Assembly: GCF_900100925.1 (NCBI RefSeq)
Contig: NZ_FNKO01000001.1
Coordinates: forward strand, 1,991,100-2,055,099
Reading direction: 5' to 3'
Length of the DNA stretch: 64,000 nucleotides
Source of the DNA: Actinopolyspora saharensis
GTDB taxonomy: Bacteria; Actinomycetota; Actinomycetes; Mycobacteriales; Pseudonocardiaceae
Each line of letters starts with the position of its first letter. Position 1 is the first letter of the stretch. Below, piece after piece: positions 21,058 to 31,077 of the stretch. The position numbers and the translations under genes are program-made. Under the pieces are notes generated by a model. It saw only the letters and a program-made list of their open reading frames with translations, searched no databases and was not told the origin of the DNA.

Positions 21058-21813
21058 ATGGGGGCGCGAGTACTCGTCCTCGGGGGTACCGCACAGGCTC
21101 GGCTCCTCGCGAACCAGCTTAACGAGCTCGGGGTCCCGGTGGTCTCCTCACTGGCCGGACGCGTGCGGGCACCGAAGCTGCCCGCGGGCGAGGTCCGCAC
21201 CGGCGGTTTCGGAGGTCCGGCCGGGATGGCCGAGTACCTGCGCGACCGAGGAGTAACCGCCCTGGTCGACGCGACCCACCCCTTCGCCGCGCGGATCAGC
21301 GAGAACGCCGTGACCGCCACCGCCGACAGCGGTGTCGAGATGCTCGTGCTACGGCGCGCCCCCTGGACCCCGGGCCCGGGCGACGACTGGCACCGGGTCG
21401 GTTCGCTCCCGGAGGCGGCCGAGACCGCGCGGAGGCTCGGCAGCCGGGTGCTGCTCACCACCGGCAGGCAGGGGCTGCACCACTTCGCGCGGGTGCGGGA
21501 CCGCTGGTTCCTCGCCCGCACCGTGGACGCCCCGGACCCGCCGCTACCGTCCAACATGACCACGATCTCCGCGCGCGGTCCGTTCACCGCGGAGTCCGAG
21601 CGCGAGCTGCTTCGGCAGCAGCGCATCGACGTGATCGTGAGCAAGAACAGCGGAGGGCCGATGACCGAGGGCAAGCTCGCGGCCGCCCGCGAACTCGGGG
21701 TCCCGGTGGTGCTGGTGGAGCAACCTCGGCCACCACGAGCGCCCGCGGTGGACAGCGTTCCCGAGGCGATCGCCTGGCTGCGGGAACGAGTCGACCGGCT
21801 TCACGCCGGGTAG
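21058..21813 (+). CDS. cobK: Precorrin-6A reductase
   Basis: CobK uses NADPH to reduce the corrin precursor precorrin-6A. The 251-residue protein has the nucleotide-binding start RVLVLGGTAQARLLA, the VDATHPFAARISENA motif and the late KNSGGPMTEGKLAAARELG motif, all typical for CobK/CbiJ. The ATG at 21058 follows a GGGGGTG stretch. Its 3' end overlaps the convergent cobIJ stop by 13 bp. Confidence 0.92.
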   Translation: MGARVLVLGGTAQARLLANQLNELGVPVVSSLAGRVRAPKLPAGEVRTGGFGGPAGMAEYLRDRGVTALVDATHPFAARISENAVTATADSGVEMLVLRRAPWTPGPGDDWHRVGSLPEAAETARRLGSRVLLTTGRQGLHHFARVRDRWFLARTVDAPDPPLPSNMTTISARGPFTAESERELLRQQRIDVIVSKNSGGPMTEGKLAAARELGVPVVLVEQPRPPRAPAVDSVPEAIAWLRERVDRLHAG

Positions 21814-23336
21814 CGCCGCGGCGTGAACACGGAGACCTCGTCCCCCCTGCTGACGAGCCGGGTCGTGGACGAACCGACCAGCAGCAGGCAGCGCATGTCC
21901 ACCCGTTCCGGATCCAGCTCCCGCAGCTCGACGACCGTGACCTCCTCCTCCGGTCCACCGACGTCGCGGCCGATCACCACCGGTGTGTCCCCGGAGCGCT
22001 CCTCCAGGAGCAGGTCCCTGGCCGCCTCCACCTGCCAGCGACGACTCCGCGAGGCCGGGTTGTACATCGCCAGCGCGAGGTCCGCCCGCGCAGCGGCCCG
22101 CAGCCTGCGTTCGATCACCTCCCACGACTTGAGCCGGTCGGACAGCGAGAGCACGCAGTAGTCGTGCCCGAGCGGGGCCCCCGCTCTGCTGGCGACCGCC
22201 TGCGCCGCGGTGAGTCCGGGGAGGACGTCCACGTCCACGTCCGCGTAGCGCGCGTCGTCGGCCGCCTCCAGGACGGCGCTGCCCATCGCGAACACCCCGG
22301 GGTCTCCGGAGGAGACGACCACGACCCTGCGCCCCGAAGCCGCCAGGTCGAGGGCCTCCTCGGCCCGCTGGGCCTCGACGCGGTTGTCGGAGGGGTGCTT
22401 GCGCTGCCGCGGGTTCGCCTGGATCCGGTCCAGGTAGGGCCCGTATCCGACCAGGTCGTCGGCTGCGGCCAGCGCGGCCTGCGCCTCGGGGGTGGTCCAC
22501 TCCCTGCCCGCCGGACCGAGCCCCACCACGGCGAGCCGACCGCCGTGCGCTCCGTCCGGACGCGGCGGCGTCTCCGGAGCGGGAGTCCGCGCACCGGTAC
22601 GGCTGGGCAGCAGGGCCAGCGAGAAGTAGGGCACGCTGTCCGGGTCCACCTCGGCCAGTGGTGCGACCCGCTGCCTGGTGGTGCTCGCCCGTTCCACGTA
22701 GTGGGCCTCGTCGAGGCAACCGGCCTTGTCGAAGGCCTCGCGCACGCCTTCGAAGGTCCTGCCCAGCTTGAGCACGGCCGCCGCGTCCGTGCTCTGCAAC
22801 CTCCGCGCCAGCTCGTCGGGCTCGAGCGTGCCCGGGAGCACGGTCAGCACCTCGTCGCGCTCGGCGAGCGGGCGTCCCAACTCGGCCGAGGCCGCGCTCA
22901 CCGAGTTCACCCCCGGCACGACCACGGTCTCGAAGCGCCCGGTCAAGCGCTTGTGCATGTGCATGTAGGAGCCGTAGAAGAACGGGTCCCCCTCACCGAG
23001 CAGCACGACGTCGCGTCCCGCGCTCAGGTGAGCCGCCAGTCGTTCGGCGCAGTCGGCGTAGAACTCGTCGATGGCGCCCTGGTACCCGCCGGGGTGGTCG
23101 GTCGTCTCGGTGGTGACCGGGTACACCAGCGGTTCCTCGGTCTGGTCCCCGCGCAGATACGGCTCGGCGACCGAGCGCGCGATGCTGTTGCCGTGCCTGG
23201 CGCTGTGGTAGGCGATCACATCGGCCTCACCGATCAACCGCGCGGCCTTGACCGTCACCAGTTCCGGATCACCGGGGCCGAGCCCCACTCCGAACAGGCG
23301 CCCGGTCGCGGAGTCGTTGCTGTCTTCGCTGTTCAC
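21801..23336 (-). CDS. cobIJ: Fusion of precorrin-2 C20-methyltransferase and precorrin-3B C17-methyltransferase
   Basis: Two tetrapyrrole methylase domains in one 511-residue chain. The N-terminal half (about 12-255, [34 protein letters not shown]) is CobI, which methylates C20. The C-terminal half (about 268-511, [42 protein letters not shown]) is CobJ, which methylates C17 with ring contraction. This fusion is common in actinobacteria. The GTG start overlaps the cobH stop by 4 bp, so cobG-cobH-cobIJ is one translationally coupled operon. Confidence 0.93.
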   Translation of the reverse strand: MNSEDSNDSATGRLFGVGLGPGDPELVTVKAARLIGEADVIAYHSARHGNSIARSVAEPYLRGDQTEEPLVYPVTTETTDHPGGYQGAIDEFYADCAERLAAHLSAGRDVVLLGEGDPFFYGSYMHMHKRLTGRFETVVVPGVNSVSAASAELGRPLAERDEVLTVLPGTLEPDELARRLQSTDAAAVLKLGRTFEGVREAFDKAGCLDEAHYVERASTTRQRVAPLAEVDPDSVPYFSLALLPSRTGARTPAPETPPRPDGAHGGRLAVVGLGPAGREWTTPEAQAALAAADDLVGYGPYLDRIQANPRQRKHPSDNRVEAQRAEEALDLAASGRRVVVVSSGDPGVFAMGSAVLEAADDARYADVDVDVLPGLTAAQAVASRAGAPLGHDYCVLSLSDRLKSWEVIERRLRAAARADLALAMYNPASRSRRWQVEAARDLLLEERSGDTPVVIGRDVGGPEEEVTVVELRELDPERVDMRCLLLVGSSTTRLVSRGDEVSVFTPRRYPA

Positions 23337-23959
23337 TCTTCCTCGCTCGCGATCGCGTTGATGGCGGCGACCGTCATCGCACTACCGCCTCGTCTGCCGT
23401 GCACCACCAGGTGCTCCAGGCCGCTCGGGTGCGCGACCAGTGCCTGCTTGGACTCGACCGCCCCGATGAAACCGACCGGGATCCCGAGCACGGCCGCGGG
23501 AGTGCCCGCGCCCTGCTCGACCAGCTCCAGCAGGCGGAACAGGCTGGTCGGGGCGTTGCCGATCGCGACGACGGCGCCTTCGAGCCGCCCGCGCCACAGT
23601 TCCATCGCGGCGGCGCTGCGGGTGTTGCCCAGTCGCGCGGCGAGGTCGGGCACGCGCGGGTCCGACAACGTGCACAGGATCTCGTTGCCCGCGGGAAGTC
23701 TGCGCCGGGTCACCCCCGCGGCCACCATCTCCGCGTCGCACAGCACCGGCGCACCCGCGGCGAGCGCCCGCCGCGCCGAGCTCACCACCCCCGGCGAGTA
23801 GGCCAGGTCGTCGACCAGGTCGACCATCCCGCAGGAGTGAACCATGCGCACGGCCACACCGGCGACGTCGGAAGGCAGCTCGTCGAGATCGGTTTCCGCC
23901 CGTATCGTCGCGAAGGAGCGGCGGTAGATCTCCTTGCCGTCCCGGATGTATTCGGTCAC
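23333..23959 (-). CDS. cobH: Precorrin-8X methylmutase
   Basis: CobH moves the C11 methyl to C12, forming hydrogenobyrinate. The 208-residue protein shows the catalytic-His segment [15 protein letters not shown], the [11 protein letters not shown] loop, and [14 protein letters not shown]. The GTG at 23957-23959 has GAGGA upstream and overlaps the cobG stop as GTGA. Confidence 0.94.
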   Translation of the reverse strand: MTEYIRDGKEIYRRSFATIRAETDLDELPSDVAGVAVRMVHSCGMVDLVDDLAYSPGVVSSARRALAAGAPVLCDAEMVAAGVTRRRLPAGNEILCTLSDPRVPDLAARLGNTRSAAAMELWRGRLEGAVVAIGNAPTSLFRLLELVEQGAGTPAAVLGIPVGFIGAVESKQALVAHPSGLEHLVVHGRRGGSAMTVAAINAIASEEE

Positions 23960-25335
23960 CGATCGTCCTCGTTCGTCGTGTCCTGGTCGCTGTTCACGCG
24001 GCCCTGCCCGAACCCGTCGTGCTGTCCCGTCGTCGGAGCCGCGGAACCGGGACGCCGCGCGTGTTCCACGGCCTCGGCCACCGTCTCCACCCCGGCGTCG
24101 TCCACCCGGATGAGCTCGTCGTCCCGCGCGCCGGAGCTGACCCGGTACCCGGAGGCGCCGGCCAGCACTTCCACCACCGGACCGCGCGGGCGGCCGCAAC
24201 GACGCGAGCAACCGACCCAGTGCACCGGCAGGTCCCCCGGAGCCACCGCAGCACCGCGGGCCGCGCTGTACGCGGCGTCCCGGTGCACGTCGGCCAGGGA
24301 CTTGGCACAACCGGGATCACCCGCGCAGGCGGTCACACCGTTGAACGGCGAGGACGGATCGACGATCAAACCGCACGAGTGCAGTTCGGAAAACCACGAT
24401 CGGTGCTCGTGCTCGCGGACTCCCGGGAGGACCGCGGTCCGCCACGGCGTCAGTCGAACGGCACCGGACGCGGCTTCGGCCGCTCGTATGATGCTATGCA
24501 TCTGCGCGGGGGACAAGCGTCCCAACGGCGCCCCCACGCCGAGGACCACCTCTCCCCCGGTCCGCGTGAGGACCCCCACCGAGGGTTTTTCCTGCTGATC
24601 CCGCCGAACCCCGAAGGGCGGTGTGACTTCGACAACGGTGCCTCCCGCACGCCCCGATCGAGCACGCATCGTGTCCGCGATGTTTCCCGTTGTGTCCAGT
24701 TCGGCCACTCGCCAGACGCCGCCCCCCTGGCGGTCCCGCTCCGCGAGGAACTCCTCCGCGGCGAGAACGGCCGTCTCCGCGGCCTCGGCCGGCCTCACTC
24801 GCGCGCCCGAGTCGTACCCCCCGAGCAGCACCGCGACCGTCTCCCCGTCCAGCGGAAGCAGGCCCACGTCACCGCGCAGCCGCGACACGTCCCCGCTCCC
24901 GTCGTCCACGGTGAACAGGAAACGCCCGGAGAGCTCGGCCAACCGCGGAGTCGAGCAGATTGCCCGGTCCAGCTCACGCACGACCCGCTGCACCGGCAAC
25001 CAGCCGGGGTCGTCCAGCCCGGCACCGGGACTGGCCACTATGTTCCGCACCCGCTCGTGGGTCAGCGAGGGAAGCAGTCCCACCGCACCGAGCCGCCGCC
25101 CGAGCTCCTCGGGGAACTCGACACCGCGCAGCTGGAGATTGGCCCGCGAGGTGAGCTCGACCGTGGAGTTGCCCAGCTCCTCCGCGGCCGTGACCAGCAC
25201 CCGCAGCTGCTCGGTGCTCAACGTCCCGCCGGGGACGCGGATCCGCGCGAGACCACCGTCGGCGGCGGGGTGGACCTGGAGCGCACCCGGGCAGGCGTCC
25301 GGCCTGTCCCGTTCGGAAGCGAAACCTTCGGACAT
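23956..25335 (-). CDS. cobG: Precorrin-3B synthase
   Basis: CobG is the oxygen-dependent enzyme that prepares precorrin-3A for ring contraction, so it marks the aerobic route. The protein resembles a sulfite/nitrite reductase: two ferredoxin-like half domains near the start ([23 protein letters not shown]) and later [11 protein letters not shown] and WVGCSRRCG, which supply Cys ligands for a 4Fe-4S cluster. I take the ATG at 25333-25335 (459 residues); a GTG at 25398 would add 21 unconserved residues. The C-terminal 25 residues are polar and not conserved. It is divergent from cobN and is not itself downstream of the riboswitch there. Confidence 0.9.
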   Translation of the reverse strand: MSEGFASERDRPDACPGALQVHPAADGGLARIRVPGGTLSTEQLRVLVTAAEELGNSTVELTSRANLQLRGVEFPEELGRRLGAVGLLPSLTHERVRNIVASPGAGLDDPGWLPVQRVVRELDRAICSTPRLAELSGRFLFTVDDGSGDVSRLRGDVGLLPLDGETVAVLLGGYDSGARVRPAEAAETAVLAAEEFLAERDRQGGGVWRVAELDTTGNIADTMRARSGRAGGTVVEVTPPFGVRRDQQEKPSVGVLTRTGGEVVLGVGAPLGRLSPAQMHSIIRAAEAASGAVRLTPWRTAVLPGVREHEHRSWFSELHSCGLIVDPSSPFNGVTACAGDPGCAKSLADVHRDAAYSAARGAAVAPGDLPVHWVGCSRRCGRPRGPVVEVLAGASGYRVSSGARDDELIRVDDAGVETVAEAVEHARRPGSAAPTTGQHDGFGQGRVNSDQDTTNEDDR

Positions 25336-25445
25336 CGCGGTGATGCTACGGACCACGGAAGTGTGCCACGAAACACGCCGGGGAACGGGCTTCGTCACGT
25401 CGGCTTGACTGGAGATCGGCCCGTTCCCGAAACTGGACGGCGTAT

Positions 25446-25595
25446 CCGCGGCGGTGACGGAGGAAGCCGGTGTGAATCCGGCGCGGTCCCGCCACTGTCA
25501 CCGGGGAGCGAACTCCAAGCACGGTCACTGTCGAACGACGATGGGAAGACCGGAGGGAGCCAGGATCCGGGAGCCAGGAGACTCCTGCCGCCGCG
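25446..25595 (+). promoter_or_regulatory. Cobalamin riboswitch upstream of cobN
   Basis: The aptamer core is textbook: GGAAGCCGGTGTGAATCCGG, then CGGTCCCGCCACTGTCA, GGGAAGACCGG, and the B12 box AGCCAGGAGACTCCTGCCG. CCGCGGCGG at 25446-25454 and CCGCCGCG at 25588-25595 form P1. A small hairpin with AGGGG and CCCCT arms follows (25606-25622) about 90 bp before the cobN ATG. High adenosylcobalamin is expected to lower cobN expression. The mechanism (translation or termination) is not clear from sequence. Confidence 0.95.
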
Positions 25596-25714
25596 ACCGT
25601 CAGCAAAGGGGCGAGGACCCCTGGGAAGGTTCCTGATGCAGCGTACGACCGCGCGTGCATCGCGCGCCTGTCCTGGTCGACCGCCCCGGTTCTCGACGCC
25701 GAGGAGCGAGTCGC

Positions 25715-28700
25715 ATGATCCTGCTTCTGTCCACCTCCGACACTGACCTGCTCAGTGCGCGGTCCAGCGGCGCCGACTACCGGCTGGCCAATCCGGCCAG
25801 ACTCGGCGCGCAGGACCTTCCGAAACTGCTCGAGGGAGTCGACCTCGTGGTGGTGCGGCTGCTCGGCGGCCGCAGGGCCTGGGAGGAGGGGTTGGACTTC
25901 CTGCTCGCCGGCCCGCGGCCCGTCGTGGTGCTCGGTGGCGAGCAGCAGCCCGACGCCGAGCTCATGGAGTGCTCCACAGTTCCCGGCGGCGTGTGCGCCG
26001 AGGCGCACGCCTACCTCGCCCACGGCGGCCCGGAGAACCTCGAGCAGCTGCACAACTTCCTCTCCGACACCGTCCTGCTGACCGGGCACGGTTTCGCGCA
26101 GCCCGCCGAGACCCCGACCTGGGGGAGGCTGGACCGCACTCCCGGCAGGCAGGACGGCCCCACAGTGGCCGTGCTCTACTACCGGGCCCACCACATGGCG
26201 GGCAACACCGCCTTCGTGCACACCCTCTGCGAGCAGATCGAGGACGCGGGCGGCCAGGCGATGCCCCTGTTCTGCGCCTCGTTGCGCACCCCCGACCCCG
26301 AGCTGCTCGAAGCGCTGCGCGGCGCGGACGCGCTCGTGGTCACCGTGCTGGCCGCAGGCGGGAGCAAGCCCGCCGTGGCCACGGCCGGCGGCGACGACGA
26401 GGCCTGGGACGTCGGGGCGCTCGCCCAGCTGGACATCCCGATCCTGCAGGGGATGTGCCTGACCAGCAGCCGTTCCGCCTGGCAGGACAACGACGAGGGT
26501 CTCTCCCCGATGGACATGGCCACCCAGGTGGCCGTTCCGGAGTTCGACGGCAGGTTGATCACGGTTCCGTTCTCGTTCAAGGAGAACGACTCGGAGGGCC
26601 TTCCCGTCTACGTGGCCGACGCGGAGCGCGCGGCCAGGGTCGCCGGGATCGCCGTGCGGCACGCCCGGCTCCGCCACGTCCCGCCCGAGCGGAAGCGGCT
26701 CGCGCTGATGCTGTCGGCCTACCCCACCAAGCACGCCAGGGTGGGCAACGCGGTCGGCCTGGACACGCCGCTGTCCGCCGTGCGGCTGCTGCGCGCTCTC
26801 GGGGAGGCGGGCTACGACATCGGCCCCGCTGAGGGACCGGACGCTCTTCCCGGCGTGGCGGCGCAGGACGGTGACGCGCTGATCCACGCGCTGATCGCCG
26901 CGGGAGGCCAGGACCGGGACTGGCTGAGCGAGGAGCAGCTCGCAGGCAACCCGATCCGCGTGCCGGCCAAGCGCTACCGGGAGTGGTTCGACTCCCTGCC
27001 CGAGTCCCTGCGCTCCGACATCGAACAGCACTGGGGCCCTCCGCCCGGAGAGCTGTTCGTCGACCGCTCGCAGGACCCCGAGGGAGAGATCGTGCTCGCG
27101 GCGATCAGGGCGGGCAACATCGTGCTCATGATCCAGCCCCCGCGGGGCTTCGGGGAGAACCCGATCGCGATCTACCACGACCCGGACCTCCCGCCCAGCC
27201 ACCACTACTTGGCCGCCTACCACTGGCTGACCGACGACTTCGACGCGCACGCGATGGTGCACCTGGGCAAGCACGGCAACCTGGAGTGGTTGCCGGGCAA
27301 GACGGCCGGCATGTCCGCCTCCTGCGCCCCGGACGCCGCCATCGCCGACCTGCCGCTGGTGTACCCCTTCCTGGTCAACGACCCCGGTGAGGGGACCCAG
27401 GCCAAGCGCAGGGTTCACGCCACGCTGGTGGACCACCTGGTCCCCCCGATGGCGCGCGCGGAGAGCTACGGCGACATCGCGCGGCTGGAGCAGCTGCTCG
27501 ACGAGCACGCCAACATCACGGCGATGGACCCGGCGAAGCTTCCCGCCATCCGCAGTCAGATCTGGACGCTGATGCAGGCGGCCAAGCTCGACCACGACCT
27601 GGGGTTGGAGGAACGTCCGCACGACGCCGAGTTCGACGACATCCTGCTGCAGGTCGACGGCTGGCTGTGCGAGGTCAAGGACGCCCAGATCCGCGAGGGG
27701 CTGCACGTGTTCGGGGACCCGCCCGCAGGCCACGCCCGGGTCGGGCTGGTGCTGGCGATGCTGCGGGCCAGGCAGATGTGGGGCGGTCAGCAGGCCGCCG
27801 TGCCCGGGCTCCGCGAGGCGCTCGGCCTCTCCGAGGACGGTTCGGAGGCGCGGGAGCGCGTGGACGACGTCGAGTCCCGCGCCCAGGCCCTGGTCGAGGG
27901 CATGGAGCAGCACGAGTGGCGCGCCGAGGCGGCCGAGACCGTGTGCCAGTCGGTGCTGGGCGAGGACCCAGGACAGGTGGTCGAGGTCCTGCAGTTCGCC
28001 GCGACCGAGGTCGTCCCGCGGTTGAACGACACCACCGACGAGATCGGTTCCACCCTGCACGCGCTCGAAGGGGGCTACATCCCCTCCGGTCCGAGTGGTT
28101 CCCCGCTGCGCGGGCTCGTCAACGTGCTACCGACCGGACGCAACTTCTACTCGGTCGACCCGAAGGGGATCCCGAGCAGGCTGGCCTGGGACACCGGCTA
28201 CGCCATCGCGGAATCGCTGCTGGACCGCTACCGCACCGACAACGGCGAGTGGCCCGGATCGGTCGGCCTGTCCGTGTGGGGAACCAGTGCGATGCGCACC
28301 TCCGGCGACGACATCGCCGAGGTGCTCGCCCTGATCGGTGTGCGCCCCACCTGGGACGACTCCTCGCGCCGGGTCAACGGGCTCGAGGCCGTCCCGCTCG
28401 AGGAGCTCGGACGTCCCCGGGTGGACGTCACCGTGCGCATCAGCGGGTTCTTCCGGGACGCCTTCCCGCACGTGGTCAACCTGATCGACGACGCGTTCCA
28501 GCTGGTCTCCGATCTCGACGAACCCGACGAGTGGAACTTCGTCCGCGCGCACACCCGTGCCGACATCGCCGAGCACGGGGATCGACGGCGCGCGACCACG
28601 CGGATCTTCGGCTCCAAGCCCGGCGCCTACGGCGCGGGGATGCTGTCGCTGATCGACAGCCGTAACTGGCGGGACGACTCCGACCTCGCCGAGGTCTACA

Positions 28701-29329
28701 CCGTCTGGGGCGGGTTCGCCTACGGACGCGACCTGGACGGCGTCGCGGCCAGGCAGGACATGGAGAACGCCTACCGCCGCATCTCGGTCGCCGCGAAGAA
28801 CACCGACACCCGCGAGCACGACATCGCCGACTCCGACGACTACTTCCAGTACCACGGCGGCATGGTGGCCACCGTGCGCGCGCTGAGCGGGGACTCCCCC
28901 GCGGCATACATCGGGGACAGCTCGCGCCCCGACTCGATCCGCACCCGTTCGCTGCACGAGGAGACCTCCCGGGTCTTCCGCTCCCGGGTGGTCAACCCGC
29001 GCTGGGTCTCGGCGATGCGCGAGCACGGCTACAAGGGTGCTTTCGAGCTCGCGGCCACGGTGGACTACCTGTTCGGCTACGACGCCACGACCGGCGTCGT
29101 CGGGGACTGGATGTACGAGAAGCTCGCCGAGACCTACGTCTTCGATGAGCAGAACCAGAAGTTCCTCACCGAGTCCAACCCGTGGGCGCTGCACGGCATC
29201 GCGGAGCGGCTGCTGGAGGCGGCCGACCGTGAGCTGTGGGCCGAGCCGGACCCGGAGACGCTGCAGGGGCTGCGGGAGGTCTACCTGCAGGTCGAGGGTG
29301 ATCTGGAGGACGGACCGGGCGAGAGCTGA
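25715..29329 (+). CDS. cobN: Cobaltochelatase large subunit
   Basis: CobN is the large, tetrapyrrole-binding subunit of the ATP-dependent chelatase that puts cobalt into hydrogenobyrinate a,c-diamide. The 1204-residue length is normal. Conserved CobN/BchH segments are visible: GNTAFVHTLCEQIEDAGG, MVHLGKHGNLEWLPGKTAGMS, RRVHATLVDHLVPPMARA, LTESNPWALHGIAERLLEA near the end. The ATG at 25715 follows GAGGAG at 25701-25706. It is alone downstream of a cobalamin riboswitch. The ATPase partners CobS/CobT are not here; the ChlI-ChlD fusion at 40577-42778 probably serves instead. Confidence 0.96.
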   Translation: MILLLSTSDTDLLSARSSGADYRLANPARLGAQDLPKLLEGVDLVVVRLLGGRRAWEEGLDFLLAGPRPVVVLGGEQQPDAELMECSTVPGGVCAEAHAYLAHGGPENLEQLHNFLSDTVLLTGHGFAQPAETPTWGRLDRTPGRQDGPTVAVLYYRAHHMAGNTAFVHTLCEQIEDAGGQAMPLFCASLRTPDPELLEALRGADALVVTVLAAGGSKPAVATAGGDDEAWDVGALAQLDIPILQGMCLTSSRSAWQDNDEGLSPMDMATQVAVPEFDGRLITVPFSFKENDSEGLPVYVADAERAARVAGIAVRHARLRHVPPERKRLALMLSAYPTKHARVGNAVGLDTPLSAVRLLRALGEAGYDIGPAEGPDALPGVAAQDGDALIHALIAAGGQDRDWLSEEQLAGNPIRVPAKRYREWFDSLPESLRSDIEQHWGPPPGELFVDRSQDPEGEIVLAAIRAGNIVLMIQPPRGFGENPIAIYHDPDLPPSHHYLAAYHWLTDDFDAHAMVHLGKHGNLEWLPGKTAGMSASCAPDAAIADLPLVYPFLVNDPGEGTQAKRRVHATLVDHLVPPMARAESYGDIARLEQLLDEHANITAMDPAKLPAIRSQIWTLMQAAKLDHDLGLEERPHDAEFDDILLQVDGWLCEVKDAQIREGLHVFGDPPAGHARVGLVLAMLRARQMWGGQQAAVPGLREALGLSEDGSEARERVDDVESRAQALVEGMEQHEWRAEAAETVCQSVLGEDPGQVVEVLQFAATEVVPRLNDTTDEIGSTLHALEGGYIPSGPSGSPLRGLVNVLPTGRNFYSVDPKGIPSRLAWDTGYAIAESLLDRYRTDNGEWPGSVGLSVWGTSAMRTSGDDIAEVLALIGVRPTWDDSSRRVNGLEAVPLEELGRPRVDVTVRISGFFRDAFPHVVNLIDDAFQLVSDLDEPDEWNFVRAHTRADIAEHGDRRRATTRIFGSKPGAYGAGMLSLIDSRNWRDDSDLAEVYTVWGGFAYGRDLDGVAARQDMENAYRRISVAAKNTDTREHDIADSDDYFQYHGGMVATVRALSGDSPAAYIGDSSRPDSIRTRSLHEETSRVFRSRVVNPRWVSAMREHGYKGAFELAATVDYLFGYDATTGVVGDWMYEKLAETYVFDEQNQKFLTESNPWALHGIAERLLEAADRELWAEPDPETLQGLREVYLQVEGDLEDGPGES

Positions 29330-29772
29330 CCGGGGCTCTCCCCGCCCTCCCCTGTCGTGGGCACTCGCTCGGCGAAACCTCCCGAGGTCTCGTGAGCGGG
29401 TGCCCCGACGTCGGGAGCGGTTCGCACGACGTCGGGGCCGTCCTCGCGGGATCCCCCGCGGCGGATCCGGTCAGCTCGGGTGGCGCGTTTCTGCTCCGCC
29501 GCGCCGGAGAAAGCCCCGACTCCCCCCAACACAGCCCGGCCGGAGAACATCCACGGCGGCCCCGTGCATCCACAACTTCCAGTTCCGGGAGTTCCGCACC
29601 CCGGACGCTCGACACATGCTGGGAGCGTGTTCGACGAAGTTCTTCCGCTTCAGGGGCTCCCCACGCCCCGAGGAGCGTCCTGCACGACATCGGCTCCGTC
29701 TCCGCGAGGAACCCGGCCGACGGCCGAACCGGCAGCGGGAGGCGTTCGAGACCGAACGCGAACCCGCGGGGG
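29330..29772. other. 443-bp noncoding gap between cobN and the cysG-like gene
   Basis: The gap separates two convergent genes. Apart from the strong hairpin at 29402-29438 there is no recognisable gene. Short open frames exist on both strands but none has both a start with a ribosome site and a protein-like composition I trust. Confidence 0.5.
29402..29438. terminator. Candidate terminator after cobN
   Basis: GCCCCGACGTCG (29402-29413) and CGACGTCGGGGC (29427-29438) form a perfect 12-bp stem with a 13-nt loop, about 70 bp past the cobN stop. It is the strongest hairpin in the gap; there is no U-tract. Confidence 0.55.
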
Positions 29773-30996
29773 TCAGGCGGGGCGCTCGGGGGCCAGCCCC
29801 GCGACCGCACCGATGACCACCACGGCGGGCGGTTCGATCCCCGCCCCTTCCACGGCGTCGGCTATTCCGTCCAGCGTGCTGCGCAGCGTCCGCTGCCCCT
29901 GCATGGTGCCCTCCTGCACCACCGCGACCGGTGTGCTCGGTTCCCTGCCGTGCTCGAGCAGCACGTCGGCGAACTCGCGGATCCGCTTGACGGCCATCAT
30001 CAGCACGAGGGTCCCGTTCAACCGGGCCAGCGCGGGCCAGTCGACGAGCGACTGCTCGTCGTGCGGTCCCACGTGCCCGGAGACCACGACCACCTCGTGC
30101 GCCACCCCCCGGTGCGTCACGGGGACGTCTCCGATGGCGGGAGCCGCGAAGGCGCTGGTTATCCCCGGCACGGCCGTCACCGCGACTCCGGCCTCCACGC
30201 AGGCGAGCAGTTCCTCGAAACCGCGCCCGTAGACGTACGGGTCACCGCCCTTGAGGCGCACCACGAACTTGCCCGCCCTGGCCCGGTCGATCAGCATCTC
30301 GTTGATCACGGACTGGTTCGCCGCACGTCCGTAGGGGATCTTGGATGCGTCGATCACCTCCACGTGCTGCCCGAGCTCCTCGAGCAGCTCCCGCGGGGCG
30401 AGCCTGTCGGTGATGACCACATCGGCCCGCCCGAGCAGCTGACGCCCGCGGACCGTGATCAGGTCAGGGTCCCCCGGACCACCGCCGACCAGGGCCACGC
30501 CCGGTTCGTGCGGTTCCACGTGCTCGTCGATCACGCCGGTGCGCAGCGCCTCGGACAGTGCTTCCTTGACCACCGCGGACCTTCGGTGGTCTCCCCCGCC
30601 GAGCACTCCGAGCAGCAGCCCGTTGTGCTCGGCCACCGCCGGGGTCACGGCCGTTCCCCGCGCCGCGTCGTCGGCGCGCACGCAGAACACGCGGTCCTGC
30701 TCCGCCTCGGCGACCACCCTCGCGTTGACCTCGCTGTCCGAGGTGCAGGCCACCGCGTACCAGGCACCGTCCAGGTCACCGCTGTCGTAGGGACGGCGGT
30801 GCCACACCAGCTCTCCCGATTCGGCCATGCCCTCGACCGCCGGCGTGGCCTCGGGGGACACGACCTCGATCCGCGCCCCCGCCTTGAGCAACCGGGGGAT
30901 GCGGCGTTGCGCCACGGTTCCGGCCCCGACGACCACCACCCGCTTGTCCTGCAGGTCGAGTCCGGCGAAGTAGTGATGTTGACTGTGCGAGCTCAT
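29773..30996 (-). CDS. cysG: Precorrin-2 dehydrogenase / uroporphyrinogen-III C-methyltransferase fusion (CysG-like)
   Basis: Makes precorrin-2 from uroporphyrinogen III, the entry point to cobalamin and siroheme. The 407-residue chain has an N-terminal NAD-binding domain (VVVVGAGTVAQRRIPRLLKAGA, then a dehydrogenase/ferrochelatase-like module to about 150) and a C-terminal SUMT domain (about 168-405, VALVGGGPGDPDLITVRG, VVRLKGGDPYVYGRGFEE, AVPGITSAFAAPA). The ATG at 30994-30996 lies 81 bp after the transporter stop on the same strand, so it can be expressed from the riboswitch-controlled transporter promoter. It could supply siroheme synthesis as well. Confidence 0.92.
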   Translation of the reverse strand: MSSHSQHHYFAGLDLQDKRVVVVGAGTVAQRRIPRLLKAGARIEVVSPEATPAVEGMAESGELVWHRRPYDSGDLDGAWYAVACTSDSEVNARVVAEAEQDRVFCVRADDAARGTAVTPAVAEHNGLLLGVLGGGDHRRSAVVKEALSEALRTGVIDEHVEPHEPGVALVGGGPGDPDLITVRGRQLLGRADVVITDRLAPRELLEELGQHVEVIDASKIPYGRAANQSVINEMLIDRARAGKFVVRLKGGDPYVYGRGFEELLACVEAGVAVTAVPGITSAFAAPAIGDVPVTHRGVAHEVVVVSGHVGPHDEQSLVDWPALARLNGTLVLMMAVKRIREFADVLLEHGREPSTPVAVVQEGTMQGQRTLRSTLDGIADAVEGAGIEPPAVVVIGAVAGLAPERPA

Positions 30997-31077
30997 CTGG
31001 GTAGTCGTTCCTGTCGATCTGCACCCCCGGCGACGTCGGCGGGGTCGCGGTACAAAGCTGTCGCTGTTCGCGTTCGG

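Noticed and set aside
25346..28060. Long open frame antisense to cobN
   Set aside because: Its translation is His/Val/Gly-rich shadow sequence with no motif, and cobN is complete on the other strand.
29400..29816. Small plus-strand reading frame in the cobN-cysG gap (FQFREFRTPDARHMLG)
   Set aside because: No ribosome site with a proper start, Arg/Pro-rich composition and no recognisable family; it also runs into the antisense of cysG.
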